From an uncultured Phocaeicola sp. (GTDB lineage Bacteria > Bacteroidota > Bacteroidia > Bacteroidales > Bacteroidaceae), in NCBI GenBank assembly GCA_944321015.1, contig CALUJS010000009.1, positions 1 through 64,000 of the forward strand: a stretch of DNA of 64,000 bases. Reading direction: 5' to 3'. The notes beneath the pieces are model-generated. The model was given only the letters and a program-made list of their open reading frames with translations. It did not search any database and was not told the origin of the DNA. Shown piece by piece: positions 20,193 to 28,948 of this stretch (position 1 is its first letter; each line of letters starts with the position of its first letter). The position numbers and the translations under genes were made by a program.

Positions 20193-20567
20193 CTACCAGC
20201 CGAACACGTTGCGGGCCACGCTCCATATCAGGACAAGGAAGAAGTAAATCCAAATGTACACCGGGCGATGGACGCGCGCATAAAACGCGGGCCTCTTTGT
20301 GCGGCAGGCCTCAGCATAGAGTAACAGGAAGATAATGGGAAGGGACAAGACCATCAGAGCATTATAGTGGAACGCGGCGGGCACGTCGCCATGAAGCAGG
20401 GCATGGATGCCGCGCTGCGAGCCGCAACCGGGGCACTTCAGCCCGGTGAGCACAAGGAAAGGGCATCGCGGGAAAATCGCGCTGGTTTCGGGGTTGAAGG
20501 TAAAAAACACCACGGCGGCCCCGAGCAGCAGAATGATTCCAGCGATGCCCTTTCGCGTAATCATCAT
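20193..20567 (-). CDS. DUF2752 membrane protein
   Basis: A 124-residue membrane protein with about three hydrophobic segments and the DUF2752 hallmark GLKCPGCGSQRGIHALLHGD, a conserved Cys pair after the first helix. Function unknown; common in Bacteroidetes, often next to CD225-type proteins as here. The start at 20567 overlaps the stop of the upstream gene (ATGATGA), which shows co-translation. The longer frame with 29 more residues is hydrophilic and lies within that gene, so it is rejected. Confidence 0.85.
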   Translation of the reverse strand: MMITRKGIAGIILLLGAAVVFFTFNPETSAIFPRCPFLVLTGLKCPGCGSQRGIHALLHGDVPAAFHYNALMVLSLPIIFLLLYAEACRTKRPAFYARVHRPVYIWIYFFLVLIWSVARNVFGW

Positions 20568-20842
20568 AAGGATGAGCCCACTCCGACTATGACGACAAGG
20601 ATGATGTAGAGCAAAATGCCTACCAAGCCGATTCCGGCACCAATCTTCGTCCATTTGCCGGCCTCGTTGCTGGCACGCAGAGCCTCATCGTATTTTCCGG
20701 CCGAATAGAGGGAGTTTACTTTTGCAGCATTCACGATGCCGACAATGCCGAACGGCAAGCAGCACAAGATGGTTACCAAGATGGATTCTACCATCCAAGT
20801 TTTCGGGCATACAGGATTCCCGTTCATTCCGTTTGCTTCCAT
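20564..20842 (-). CDS. CD225/dispanin-family small membrane protein
   Basis: A 92-residue protein with two membrane helices (about 20-42 and 67-90). The loop CCLPFGIVGIVNAAKVNSLYSAGKYDEALRAS is the signature of the CD225/dispanin group; the loop carries A, S and K residues that pack as an amphipathic helix. Bacterial members have no firm function. A TACTTTTG box at 20894-20887 on the minus strand is a likely promoter. It forms a two-gene operon with the DUF2752 gene. Confidence 0.88.
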   Translation of the reverse strand: MEANGMNGNPVCPKTWMVESILVTILCCLPFGIVGIVNAAKVNSLYSAGKYDEALRASNEAGKWTKIGAGIGLVGILLYIILVVIVGVGSSL

Positions 20843-20993
20843 AGTTTGATTGTTTTATTTAAAATTAAAGAAGATTTCTCTACCCACAAAAGTAGTGCAT
20901 CGTGTGTAATAAGCAAAAGAAAAGCAAACTTTTCTTGCGGAAATCTGTAACACGTATCCATGATTATGTAACGGCGCGATGACAAACCCGGCG

Positions 20994-21001
20994 TATCTTT
21001 G
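20994..21001 (+). promoter_or_regulatory. Candidate -7 box of copA
   Basis: TATCTTTG matches TAnnTTTG. It lies inside the longer open frame that starts at 20979, so the ATG at 21027 is the better start. No clear -33 TTTG is present, as expected if an activator is required. Confidence 0.5.
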
Positions 21002-21026
21002 CACCGAACCCAAAAGAAACATCAAC

Positions 21027-23483
21027 ATGCATCTGCAAAAAGACACCTTTCCCGTGCTCGGCATGAGCTGCGCCGCCTGTGCCGCGCGGGTGGACAAGAC
21101 CCTCAAGCGGCAACCCGGCGTGAAAGAGGCCAACGTGAACTATGCCGCTGCCACCGCCACCGTAGAGTATAACACCGACAGCTGCACCCCCGAAGCGTTG
21201 AAGGCGGCTGTGGTGGATGCGGGCTACGACCTGGTGGTGGACAAGGGAGCGGACACGGAGCAGGAGGTGGCGGATGCCCATGCGGCCCACTACCGCAGCC
21301 TGAAGTTCCGCACCGTGTGGGCCGTCGTCCTGGCGCTGCCCGTGGCCGTCATCGGGATGTTCTTCCCGGATATGCCCGGCGCCAACCTCGCCATGTGGGC
21401 GTTTGCCACGCCCGTACTTTGCTGGCTGGGACGCGACTTCTACCGCAATGCCTGGAAGCAGTTGCGCCACCGCACGGCCAACATGGATACGCTCGTGGCC
21501 GTGAGCACGGGCATCGCCTATCTGTTCAGCCTGTTCAACATGCTTTTCCCTGACTTCTGGCGTTCACGCGGCGTGGAGCCGCATGTCTACTTTGAGGCTT
21601 CGAGCGTCATCATTGCCTTCATCCTGCTGGGGCGCACGCTGGAGGAACGCGCCAAAGGCAATACGTCTGCCGCCATCCGCAAGCTCATGGGCCTGCAGCC
21701 CAAGCAAGTGACGCGCGTGGCAGACGACGGTTCGCTGCATGAGTGTCCCATTGCCGACGTGATGCCCGGCGACATGCTGCTGGTGAAGCCCGGCGAGAAG
21801 ATTGCCGTTGACGGCACGGTGGCCGAGGGCAGTTCCTACGTGAACGAAAGCATGCTCAGCGGCGAGCCGCTGGCCGTGCGCAAGCAATCCGGCGCGAAAG
21901 TCTATGCCGGCACCATCAATCAGAAAGGCAGTTTCCGTTTCCGGGCCGAGAAAGTCGGCGCCGACACCATGCTGGCGCACATCATCCGCCTGGTGCAGGA
22001 CGCACAGGGCAGCAAGGCACCCGTACAGAAGCTGGTAGACCGCATTGCCGCCGTGTTCGTACCCACCATCATGGGGCTGGCGCTCCTGTCGTTCATTCTC
22101 TGGATGGCATTCGCCCCCGCCGACGGCTTCACCCACGGACTGCTGGCCGCCGTCACGGTGCTCATCATCGCCTGTCCGTGCGCCTTGGGACTGGCCACGC
22201 CGACCGCCATCATGGTAGGAATAGGCAAGGGAGCCGGGGAAGGCATCCTGATAAAAGACGCCGAGAGTCTGGAGACGGCCAAGAAAGTGGATGCCGTGGT
22301 GCTCGACAAGACAGGCACCCTGACCGAAGGCCGTCCCGTGGTGGCGGACGTATATGCCCGTTCCGGCTACGAGGAAGCGCGCGCCGCGCTCCGCAGTCTG
22401 GAGAGCCGGTCCGAACACCCGCTTGCCGAGGCCGTGGTGGCGGCACTGGATGTGCCCTCCCTGCCCGTGGAGCAGTTTGAAAGCCTCACCGGACGCGGTG
22501 TGAAGGGGCGCGTGGACGGTCGTCTCTACCTGGCGGGCAACCGCCGCCTGATGGAGGAACGGCACATCCGGATAGAACCCGATGTGGACGAGGCTGCCGC
22601 ACGCTATGCAGCCGGGGCGAAGACCGTCGTCTGGTTTGCCGACGAGACCCGCGTGCTGGCGCTCCTGACCGTGGCCGACCGCATCAAGCCCACCTCGCGA
22701 ACGGCGGTGGAGGAGCTGGAGCGGATGGGCGTCACCGTGTACATGCTCACGGGCGACAACGAAGCCACCGCCCGCCGCATTGCCGCCGAGGCCGGCATCG
22801 CCCATTTCCGCGCCGAGGTGCTGCCCGCGCAAAAAGCCGGCTTCGTGAAGCAGCTCCAGGCCGAAGGCCATTGCGTGGCCATGGCGGGCGACGGCATCAA
22901 CGACAGTGCCGCATTGGCGCAAGCCGACCTGGGCATCGCCATGGGACAAGGCAGCGACATCGCCATGGATGTGGCCAAGATGACCATCATCTCGTCCGAC
23001 CTGACAAAGGTGGCCGCCGCCATCCGCCTTTCGACACAGACCGTGCGCACCATCCGCCAGAACCTGTTCTGGGCGTTCATCTACAACCTCATCGGCGTGC
23101 CCGTGGCGGCAGGCGTGCTCTATCCCTTCACGGGCTTCCTGCTCAATCCCATGATTGCCGGGGCGGCCATGGCCATGAGCAGCGTAAGCGTGGTGACCAA
23201 CAGCCTGCGCCTGAAAGGGAAACGCCTGATGAAAACAACGACGATTGTACAACCCGATAATCATACACCAAGCATTATGAAGAAAGAATTTATCATTGGC
23301 GGCATGATGTGCAACCATTGCCGCATGCACGTGGAGAAAGCATTGAACAGTGTGCCGGGCGTTACCGCCAGCGTCACCCTCGACCCGCCCGTGGCAACCG
23401 TGGAAACGGCTGACGGCGAAATGCCCATGGAAGCCCTGCGCAAAGCGGTTGAGGACGAAGGCTACACCATCAGCGAGAAGTGA
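21027..23483 (+). CDS. copA: Copper-exporting P1B-type ATPase with fused C-terminal HMA domain
   Basis: An 818-residue inner-membrane copper pump. N-terminal HMA domain with GMSCAAC; six or more helices before and within the actuator region; CPC ion motif IACPCALGLATP (Cys383); phosphorylation motif DKTGTLTEG (Asp427); HP motif SEHPLAEA; GDGINDSAAL near the end. After the last helix pair a linker of about 20 residues leads to a second HMA domain (about residues 751-818) with GGMMCNHC. It looks exactly like a stand-alone CopZ chaperone fused to the pump, and its first Met (base 23278) could also serve as an internal start. The neighbouring HMA-AraC gene is the likely regulator. The stop codon runs into a 22-bp repeat array. 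Confidence 0.95.
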   Translation: MHLQKDTFPVLGMSCAACAARVDKTLKRQPGVKEANVNYAAATATVEYNTDSCTPEALKAAVVDAGYDLVVDKGADTEQEVADAHAAHYRSLKFRTVWAVVLALPVAVIGMFFPDMPGANLAMWAFATPVLCWLGRDFYRNAWKQLRHRTANMDTLVAVSTGIAYLFSLFNMLFPDFWRSRGVEPHVYFEASSVIIAFILLGRTLEERAKGNTSAAIRKLMGLQPKQVTRVADDGSLHECPIADVMPGDMLLVKPGEKIAVDGTVAEGSSYVNESMLSGEPLAVRKQSGAKVYAGTINQKGSFRFRAEKVGADTMLAHIIRLVQDAQGSKAPVQKLVDRIAAVFVPTIMGLALLSFILWMAFAPADGFTHGLLAAVTVLIIACPCALGLATPTAIMVGIGKGAGEGILIKDAESLETAKKVDAVVLDKTGTLTEGRPVVADVYARSGYEEARAALRSLESRSEHPLAEAVVAALDVPSLPVEQFESLTGRGVKGRVDGRLYLAGNRRLMEERHIRIEPDVDEAAARYAAGAKTVVWFADETRVLALLTVADRIKPTSRTAVEELERMGVTVYMLTGDNEATARRIAAEAGIAHFRAEVLPAQKAGFVKQLQAEGHCVAMAGDGINDSAALAQADLGIAMGQGSDIAMDVAKMTIISSDLTKVAAAIRLSTQTVRTIRQNLFWAFIYNLIGVPVAAGVLYPFTGFLLNPMIAGAAMAMSSVSVVTNSLRLKGKRLMKTTTIVQPDNHTPSIMKKEFIIGGMMCNHCRMHVEKALNSVPGVTASVTLDPPVATVETADGEMPMEALRKAVEDEGYTISEK

Positions 23484-23570
23484 CATCCGGCGCCGGATGC
23501 GCCCATATTGACGCCCGAACGCGGACATATGCACGCCCGGACGTCTCCATATCTGCGCTCAGACGGATGC
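23483..23570. repeat. 22-bp dyad repeat array 3
   Basis: A degenerate first unit at 23483 contains the 16-bp palindrome CATCCGGCGCCGGATG. Units beginning with ATAT follow at 23505, 23527 and 23549. The array starts on the last base of the copA stop codon. Same family as the other four arrays. Confidence 0.75.
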
Positions 23571-23740
23571 ATCAGCAAAAATAACTATCGCTTTTGTGAT
23601 TTTATGTCGAAACATCTATGCCCATCTTCACAGAACGTATCATGTCAATCCATCCCCTTAATGCATCAACGAGCGTTCCGTAACACACCACAGAACGCTC
23701 GCCAGTTCATGCTATCAACAACTATTCTGTAAAGAGAAAC

Positions 23741-25741
23741 TTATTGAATTTCATGAGGTTCGATAAAATACACTTCCCATCTCCCATCGCTACGACGCAC
23801 GACTTTGGCACTTACAGGACAATCAGCAGTAATACCATGTTCTTCCAACAATTTGCGATGGACATAGCAATCCTCAATAAAACCACATTTGATGACAGAT
23901 GTGCCATCTTCTTCTTGGGTGTAAATGACACGAAGGTTATTAAACAACGTTTTTTGCAGACCGGGAACCGTATCAGTCGTGTGGCGAATATCCAACGTGA
24001 CCGGATAGCTCTTGCCGTCTTTGTTTTTACGCATGCAATAGGTATACTGCATAAAGTCACCGATGTGTGGACGCTCTTCGGTTTCGCTGAAACGAATGGA
24101 AGCACCCGATAAATTTCCAATGAAAGCCAAATGGAACAGGGATTTTGCGTGGTTCACATCGTCTACTACGCCTGTCTTGCAGGGAAAATGTGGCAACGCT
24201 TGTTCTTTTTCGCAACGTGAGAGTCCTGTTATTCTTGTCTGTTTGTCCGCTTGCGAACCACTATCCGGATAAGTGTGGAACACAACGAAGTCTCCTTTTG
24301 ACAATGAAATTGCATCCGTTTTGTAATAGAGTTGTATGGAGTCGGCAGTCACGATGTGTGCTACTTTCTTTTCCGTGTTTACATATTCTATAAAACCATA
24401 TATGGCGGGAAGAAGTGCCCACTGCGCCTGATCGCTTTTCTCGGCCGCAAGTGGACGAAATTTCACTCTGTCATAATTGGATGTGGCGTTAGCATTCTCT
24501 TCCAATGCGTATCTGAATCGAAAAACATCACCTATCTTTCCTTGAGCACAGGCGGGGAATTTCTTTGCTTTTACACTGAAAGGTTTGGCCTTGCCGTTTG
24601 TCAGGGTACAATATTCCACGCCTTTGGATTCCCATTTCCTGACCAATACGAAATCGCGCTGCGAATAGTCCGCATAAACGAAATCAACGGCGGCGGACAT
24701 ATAGTCCTGCTCCGGCATGGATTGGGCGGAGACTCCAGTGGAAGCTTTTGCCGAGGCGGCAAGTTTCATGTATTTTTCAGAGATTCGCTGACCTTTCTTT
24801 TGGCGGTATGCTGCGTATAGTTCCAGTTCCTGTCTGGCTTTGTCTACCTTCCCTTCCATCAACCATGCTTCTGCCAAATCCAGATGCAGATCTCCCAAGA
24901 AGTCTTCGTTCTTTTCCAAACTTTTGGCTTTTAGCAGCAAACCGATTTTTATCTTAGGTTCATCCACGAATGCTGCCAGCTCGGCCCAGACGTAGTACTT
25001 GTCGCCTAGTTGCTCTATGAGAACTGTTTTATACCGTTGTATGGTTTTCTCCTTGTTCCCACTCCAAGCTTCCAACATAGCCATCTTGCGCTCATCCCAA
25101 TCACCCAACGCCCGATGCACCTTCAGGGCTTCATACAACTGGACAACCATTTGCACGTCTTCCTTATCGTGCGTGTCTTTCTCCTTAAGTATATCGAAAC
25201 AAGTAGCGGCCACTTGTGCGGCGGTCGAGGAATAAATCTTTCCGTCTGATGACATCCTCTTCTGCCAGTCTTCTTCCCTGAATTTGTCGCAGCCCCACAT
25301 TCGAAAAAATTTGAGGAACTGGAAAGCCGAATCTTTTTTGCTGTACTGAAGCGCAAATACCAACATCGCGGAGTGTAGCACAGACGGACGTTTGTTGCCG
25401 CAGTTAAGATAGCAGAGCAGCAGTCTTCTCACTTGTTTGGAATCTAAAGAATCCGAATAGGCTTTTAAGAATTTGTATATTGTCCATCCGTATTGTTCCT
25501 TTCCCCGTCCTTCATCGTCTTTCATCGACGGGAGCAGTGTTTGCATCCGTTGTAACCATTCTAATGTTTTTGTACGATTCCCGGTCGGAACGAGTTCTTT
25601 GCCGCAGAGGTCATATAACACCCAAAACAGCGAACTTTGCGTCCATTCGTTATTCTTTTCTTTCAAATCGACTTCGGCCATGGCAAGCGCTTCTTCCAGC
25701 CTGCCCGCACGACGCAGTGAGGTGACTTCACGTACTGACAT
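23741..25741 (-). CDS. TPR-like protein with OB/beta-rich C-terminal repeats, unknown function
   Basis: A 666-residue soluble protein. The first 330 residues are helical and resemble TPR or SEL1 repeats (AGRLEEALAMAEVDLKEK, DLAEAWLMEGKVDKARQEL). The last 300 residues are beta-rich and contain at least three segments that look like repeated OB-fold or cold-shock-like units (e.g. YGFIEYVNTEKKVAHIV, GVVDDVNHAKSLFHLAF, CGFIEDCYVHRKLL). I do not recognise a characterised family. It is the last gene of a five-gene operon, 7 bp after the RecD-like helicase. The operon context suggests a nucleic-acid-related sensor or adaptor, which is inference. Confidence 0.7.
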   Translation of the reverse strand: MSVREVTSLRRAGRLEEALAMAEVDLKEKNNEWTQSSLFWVLYDLCGKELVPTGNRTKTLEWLQRMQTLLPSMKDDEGRGKEQYGWTIYKFLKAYSDSLDSKQVRRLLLCYLNCGNKRPSVLHSAMLVFALQYSKKDSAFQFLKFFRMWGCDKFREEDWQKRMSSDGKIYSSTAAQVAATCFDILKEKDTHDKEDVQMVVQLYEALKVHRALGDWDERKMAMLEAWSGNKEKTIQRYKTVLIEQLGDKYYVWAELAAFVDEPKIKIGLLLKAKSLEKNEDFLGDLHLDLAEAWLMEGKVDKARQELELYAAYRQKKGQRISEKYMKLAASAKASTGVSAQSMPEQDYMSAAVDFVYADYSQRDFVLVRKWESKGVEYCTLTNGKAKPFSVKAKKFPACAQGKIGDVFRFRYALEENANATSNYDRVKFRPLAAEKSDQAQWALLPAIYGFIEYVNTEKKVAHIVTADSIQLYYKTDAISLSKGDFVVFHTYPDSGSQADKQTRITGLSRCEKEQALPHFPCKTGVVDDVNHAKSLFHLAFIGNLSGASIRFSETEERPHIGDFMQYTYCMRKNKDGKSYPVTLDIRHTTDTVPGLQKTLFNNLRVIYTQEEDGTSVIKCGFIEDCYVHRKLLEEHGITADCPVSAKVVRRSDGRWEVYFIEPHEIQ

Positions 25742-25748
25742 GGTATTG

Positions 25749-27830
25749 CTAACTAAGTTTGTTTACGAGCGCAGTCAGCAAGACATCTTCCGTCCCCATA
25801 TCGGATTGAGGCTGCCCGTAAGTGATGGCACCCGTGCGGTTAAAGTAAAAGGTGATTTGTGAGAAACGGCCGGATGTCTTCAAGTGATAGACCACGTGAT
25901 ACTGGTTTTGTTTCTCTACAATGTTGGTTATGATGATTTGCAGTTCGTCGCACAGCGACTCCATGCGGGCATAGAGCCGTGCCAGGGGCAAAGTGGCAGG
26001 TGTATATTCGACGGCATAAGTCATTTCGCTCTCGTCGGCAAGTAGAGCAACAATGAAGTCGGCATCGGCGTAGACTTTCAGTGGACGGTAATCAGTGTAA
26101 AGTCCCGCCCCGTTGTATTGGCAGTCGAATTGTTCTACACCATCGGGCGTGTCTATCGTGTAGCGGTCAACATATTGCAGCATTTTCACCTGCACGAGCC
26201 GCAATCCATGGCGTTCCAAATTGGCTTTGGCGCAAACACATTTGCAACGTTGTGCCGGAGAAGCCGATTGAGGCAGCAAATCTGTTTCTGCCGCAGCAAA
26301 AGAGAAAGCATCCTTGGCCGGCTTGGTGTAGCGTAAGATGGGAACTATCTGGAGCGATGACAGCGGGGTGATGTGTGGCATGTTTACTCCATAGAGTGCC
26401 TGTGAGGCGCGGGTCGTGGCCGTGTAGCACCAGCGTAAAGGCATTTCCTTCAAGGCGGTTTGCCCGCTGTAATCCACAAAAGCCGTTTCCCACTCGCCAC
26501 CCTGTGCCTTATGCGCTGTGATGGCATAGCCATATTTCACATGAAGGGCATTGAAGTAAGGGTCGGCCTGCAAGGTTTCCGCGAACAACGGATTGTCCGG
26601 CGTGAGTTTTGGATGTCGCCTCCTGAAATTGATGTAGAGGGCAATGGTCTGCGCATGGTTCAAGTCGCGCTCGGGACTGTCAAGCAATGTGTCGATGATT
26701 TTGCATCGGAATGTTCGTCCCTCTTCATCCATGAGCATGACATCACGAAACTCTAGCCGGACATGTACCCGCTTGCGTTCTCCGTTTACATCCATCATGA
26801 CGGGTGCGGCTTGGCTCTCTGTTTCTTCCTCGACTTCCATCACTTTGACGAAATCGCCATTGAACAATGTGTCTCCCAAGGTGGAGCAAACTGTATTCTT
26901 CACCACTTGCAGCACATCTCCGGGCATCACGTGGGTTGCTTCCGGATAATATTGTTTGCGCAGAGCATCATTGTAGTTTTTCACCAATGCATTCGAATAG
27001 GCTATTATTACCGTTTTGTTAATTTCCGGCACAGGGCATAAGTCATGGAAGAGGCTGATGATTCCTGTTGGAGTAATGTCTGCCACTTCCCCGTCTTTTC
27101 GTTCAAAGTCCAGTTCATTTTTTTGTTCGCTTCCCAGCAGGTCGCGGACTTTCATGGCATTCTGTAGGATGGCGCTTCCGGCTCTTTGACGAACAACTTC
27201 CGTCAGTTCGGCTATGCGCACCTGCAAGCTTTTTTCTTTGAAATAGCTTTCGTCCAGTACAGCGGAATAGTTCTCGCCGACAGGTGGCAACTGTGCAGGG
27301 TCGCCCACAAATATCACCTTGCCGCCCAAATGCGGACGAACGAAGGTAAGCAAATCGTCCAACAGTACGCCCGAACCGAAGCGCAGCAACTCACCTATTT
27401 GCAAGCGCGAACCAACCATCGAAGCTTCGTCTACGATGTACACTTGCTGTTCAGGATGTATGTCATCCCTTACTGTCCGGAGTGCAAAATGGAGTTGCAG
27501 GTCGTCTGCTTTCTTGTTTTCATCAGAAATTTCAGCCTCATCTTTCTCGTTCTTTTGCGTTGTTACCAGTCGGGAAAAAGCATAGATGCATTTGTGTATA
27601 GTGCTAGCCTCGCATCCGGTTTTGGTTTTCAACATCTTGGCGGCACGCCCGGTCGGTGCCAACAGTGTGCACTTTTTTCCGATAGCTTCCGCCAATGGGA
27701 GAATGTGCCGGATGATGGTTGTTTTTCCACTACCGGCATATCCTCGCAAGATAAAGATGTGACTGTCCGGTTCCCGGAGGAATGTCGCGATGGCATTCAA
27801 GGCTGCTTGTTGTTGAGAAGTGAGTACCAT
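25749..27830 (-). CDS. RecD-like superfamily 1 helicase
   Basis: A 693-residue helicase. Motif I is GYAGSGKT (residues 30-37) near the N-terminus, followed by LLAPTGRAAKML (Ia), YIVDEASMVG (II), GDPAQLPPVG (III), and at the C-terminal part YAITAHKAQGGEW and YTATTRAS (V, VI). This places it with RecD2/TrwC-type 5'-3' DNA helicases. The C-terminal 200 residues after motif VI are extra and unassigned. It sits 20 bp after the PLD-like gene and 7 bp before the TPR gene, so it is co-transcribed with the ATPase module upstream. Confidence 0.9.
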   Translation of the reverse strand: MVLTSQQQAALNAIATFLREPDSHIFILRGYAGSGKTTIIRHILPLAEAIGKKCTLLAPTGRAAKMLKTKTGCEASTIHKCIYAFSRLVTTQKNEKDEAEISDENKKADDLQLHFALRTVRDDIHPEQQVYIVDEASMVGSRLQIGELLRFGSGVLLDDLLTFVRPHLGGKVIFVGDPAQLPPVGENYSAVLDESYFKEKSLQVRIAELTEVVRQRAGSAILQNAMKVRDLLGSEQKNELDFERKDGEVADITPTGIISLFHDLCPVPEINKTVIIAYSNALVKNYNDALRKQYYPEATHVMPGDVLQVVKNTVCSTLGDTLFNGDFVKVMEVEEETESQAAPVMMDVNGERKRVHVRLEFRDVMLMDEEGRTFRCKIIDTLLDSPERDLNHAQTIALYINFRRRHPKLTPDNPLFAETLQADPYFNALHVKYGYAITAHKAQGGEWETAFVDYSGQTALKEMPLRWCYTATTRASQALYGVNMPHITPLSSLQIVPILRYTKPAKDAFSFAAAETDLLPQSASPAQRCKCVCAKANLERHGLRLVQVKMLQYVDRYTIDTPDGVEQFDCQYNGAGLYTDYRPLKVYADADFIVALLADESEMTYAVEYTPATLPLARLYARMESLCDELQIIITNIVEKQNQYHVVYHLKTSGRFSQITFYFNRTGAITYGQPQSDMGTEDVLLTALVNKLS

Positions 27831-27850
27831 GGTATATAGAATGAGTATAG

Positions 27851-28930
27851 TTATCTTATCAGCCGGTTTTGTCCTGTCCCTAAGTAGAAAGAAGGATAAC
27901 TGTCATTGATAAAGGCTGTCTTTTTATTTATTTCCTCGGTTATCTGAGTGACGAGATTGGCATAAGCGCGCCGTGCCCACTTCACGGTGTCGGTCAGATA
28001 GGGCGTAATGAGGTTTACGGTGGTCAGTTTGCCTGCCTTTTTGTTCTTGAACAGGTCGAATCCGCCGCCACAGCTTATCCACTGATGGTTGGAAATGATA
28101 ATGCGGTCGTGGAACACGTCCGTCCCGCATCGGAACACAGATACTTGGCAATTCAACTCAGGTCGCAAGCGTTTCACCATCTGTTCAAGCCTGTCCAACC
28201 TGTCGTGGGCTCGCAACTTCAGGTCGTTGGTGAAAACTGTCAGGTGGAAAGTAATATCCTCCGACAATGACTGAGGAAGAAACGTTTGTAATATTTCTGT
28301 CAGGTTCTCGTCCATCTTCCCCGTGTCGCTCAGGATGTAGTTGTCCACAATCGCCATTGCGTTGCAGATCGGCCCATGCAATTTGCCGAGCCAGCCGCCG
28401 GACTCTCCCCTACCAATGGCGCAGCCCTCATCACCCAGCGGGAGGTCGTCCAATCTCAAATCTTTCGATGTAAAAATCAATAACCCGCAAGACGCGGCGA
28501 CTGTTTTGCAGGTTTCCGCATCTTTGCAGGTCAGGTAAATGGCGTTGAGTTGCATGTCATTGGCTGTCTCCAAGGCATCCACCGCCACGAAATCCATGCC
28601 CAAGCACTTCAAGTGGAAGTCCGCTTCGGCTTGCTGCCGCCTGTCGAAGTCCAGCATCAGGGTGTCCATCTTGTCCAGTACCAATTTCTCCCCTTTCTTG
28701 GCCGCCTTCAGCCTTCGCCGGTCTATGTCTTTGATGTCCTTCAGATAGTCATCCTTGCTTATGTCCAAGCATAGGTTTATGTCCGGACTACACAATAAAT
28801 CACAGAGGCTTTTCCACACGCGCGTTGCTTCCCGGCTACTGCCCGGGGCAGCCTCATCGCCGTATCGCTCCAAGCATTCCCGCAGGAACTGCATCTCGCA
28901 ATAAATCGTCTTACGATACCTTTCCGTCAT
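27851..28930 (-). CDS. PLD-like (MITD1-C-like) effector candidate
   Basis: A 359-residue protein. The N-terminal half is helical (1-110) followed by an alpha/beta part (110-185). The C-terminal half from about 190 resembles single phospholipase-D-like domains: AIVDNYIL strand, then FHDRIIISNHQWISCGGGFDLF (His274, Asp275, Arg276). In active PLD enzymes the motif is HxK; here Lys is not obvious, so it may bind rather than cut, or act as an unusual nuclease. Start and stop lie 18 and 20 bp from the neighbouring ATPase and helicase genes. An ATPase beside a nuclease-like partner is a common layout in phage-defence systems. Confidence 0.65.
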   Translation of the reverse strand: MTERYRKTIYCEMQFLRECLERYGDEAAPGSSREATRVWKSLCDLLCSPDINLCLDISKDDYLKDIKDIDRRRLKAAKKGEKLVLDKMDTLMLDFDRRQQAEADFHLKCLGMDFVAVDALETANDMQLNAIYLTCKDAETCKTVAASCGLLIFTSKDLRLDDLPLGDEGCAIGRGESGGWLGKLHGPICNAMAIVDNYILSDTGKMDENLTEILQTFLPQSLSEDITFHLTVFTNDLKLRAHDRLDRLEQMVKRLRPELNCQVSVFRCGTDVFHDRIIISNHQWISCGGGFDLFKNKKAGKLTTVNLITPYLTDTVKWARRAYANLVTQITEEINKKTAFINDSYPSFYLGTGQNRLIR

Positions 28931-28948
28931 GACTCCAAGCTTTTCGGG

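Noticed and set aside
21564..23534. 656-codon open frame opposite copA
   Set aside because: Antisense shadow; the translation is His/Gly/Ala-rich without domains.
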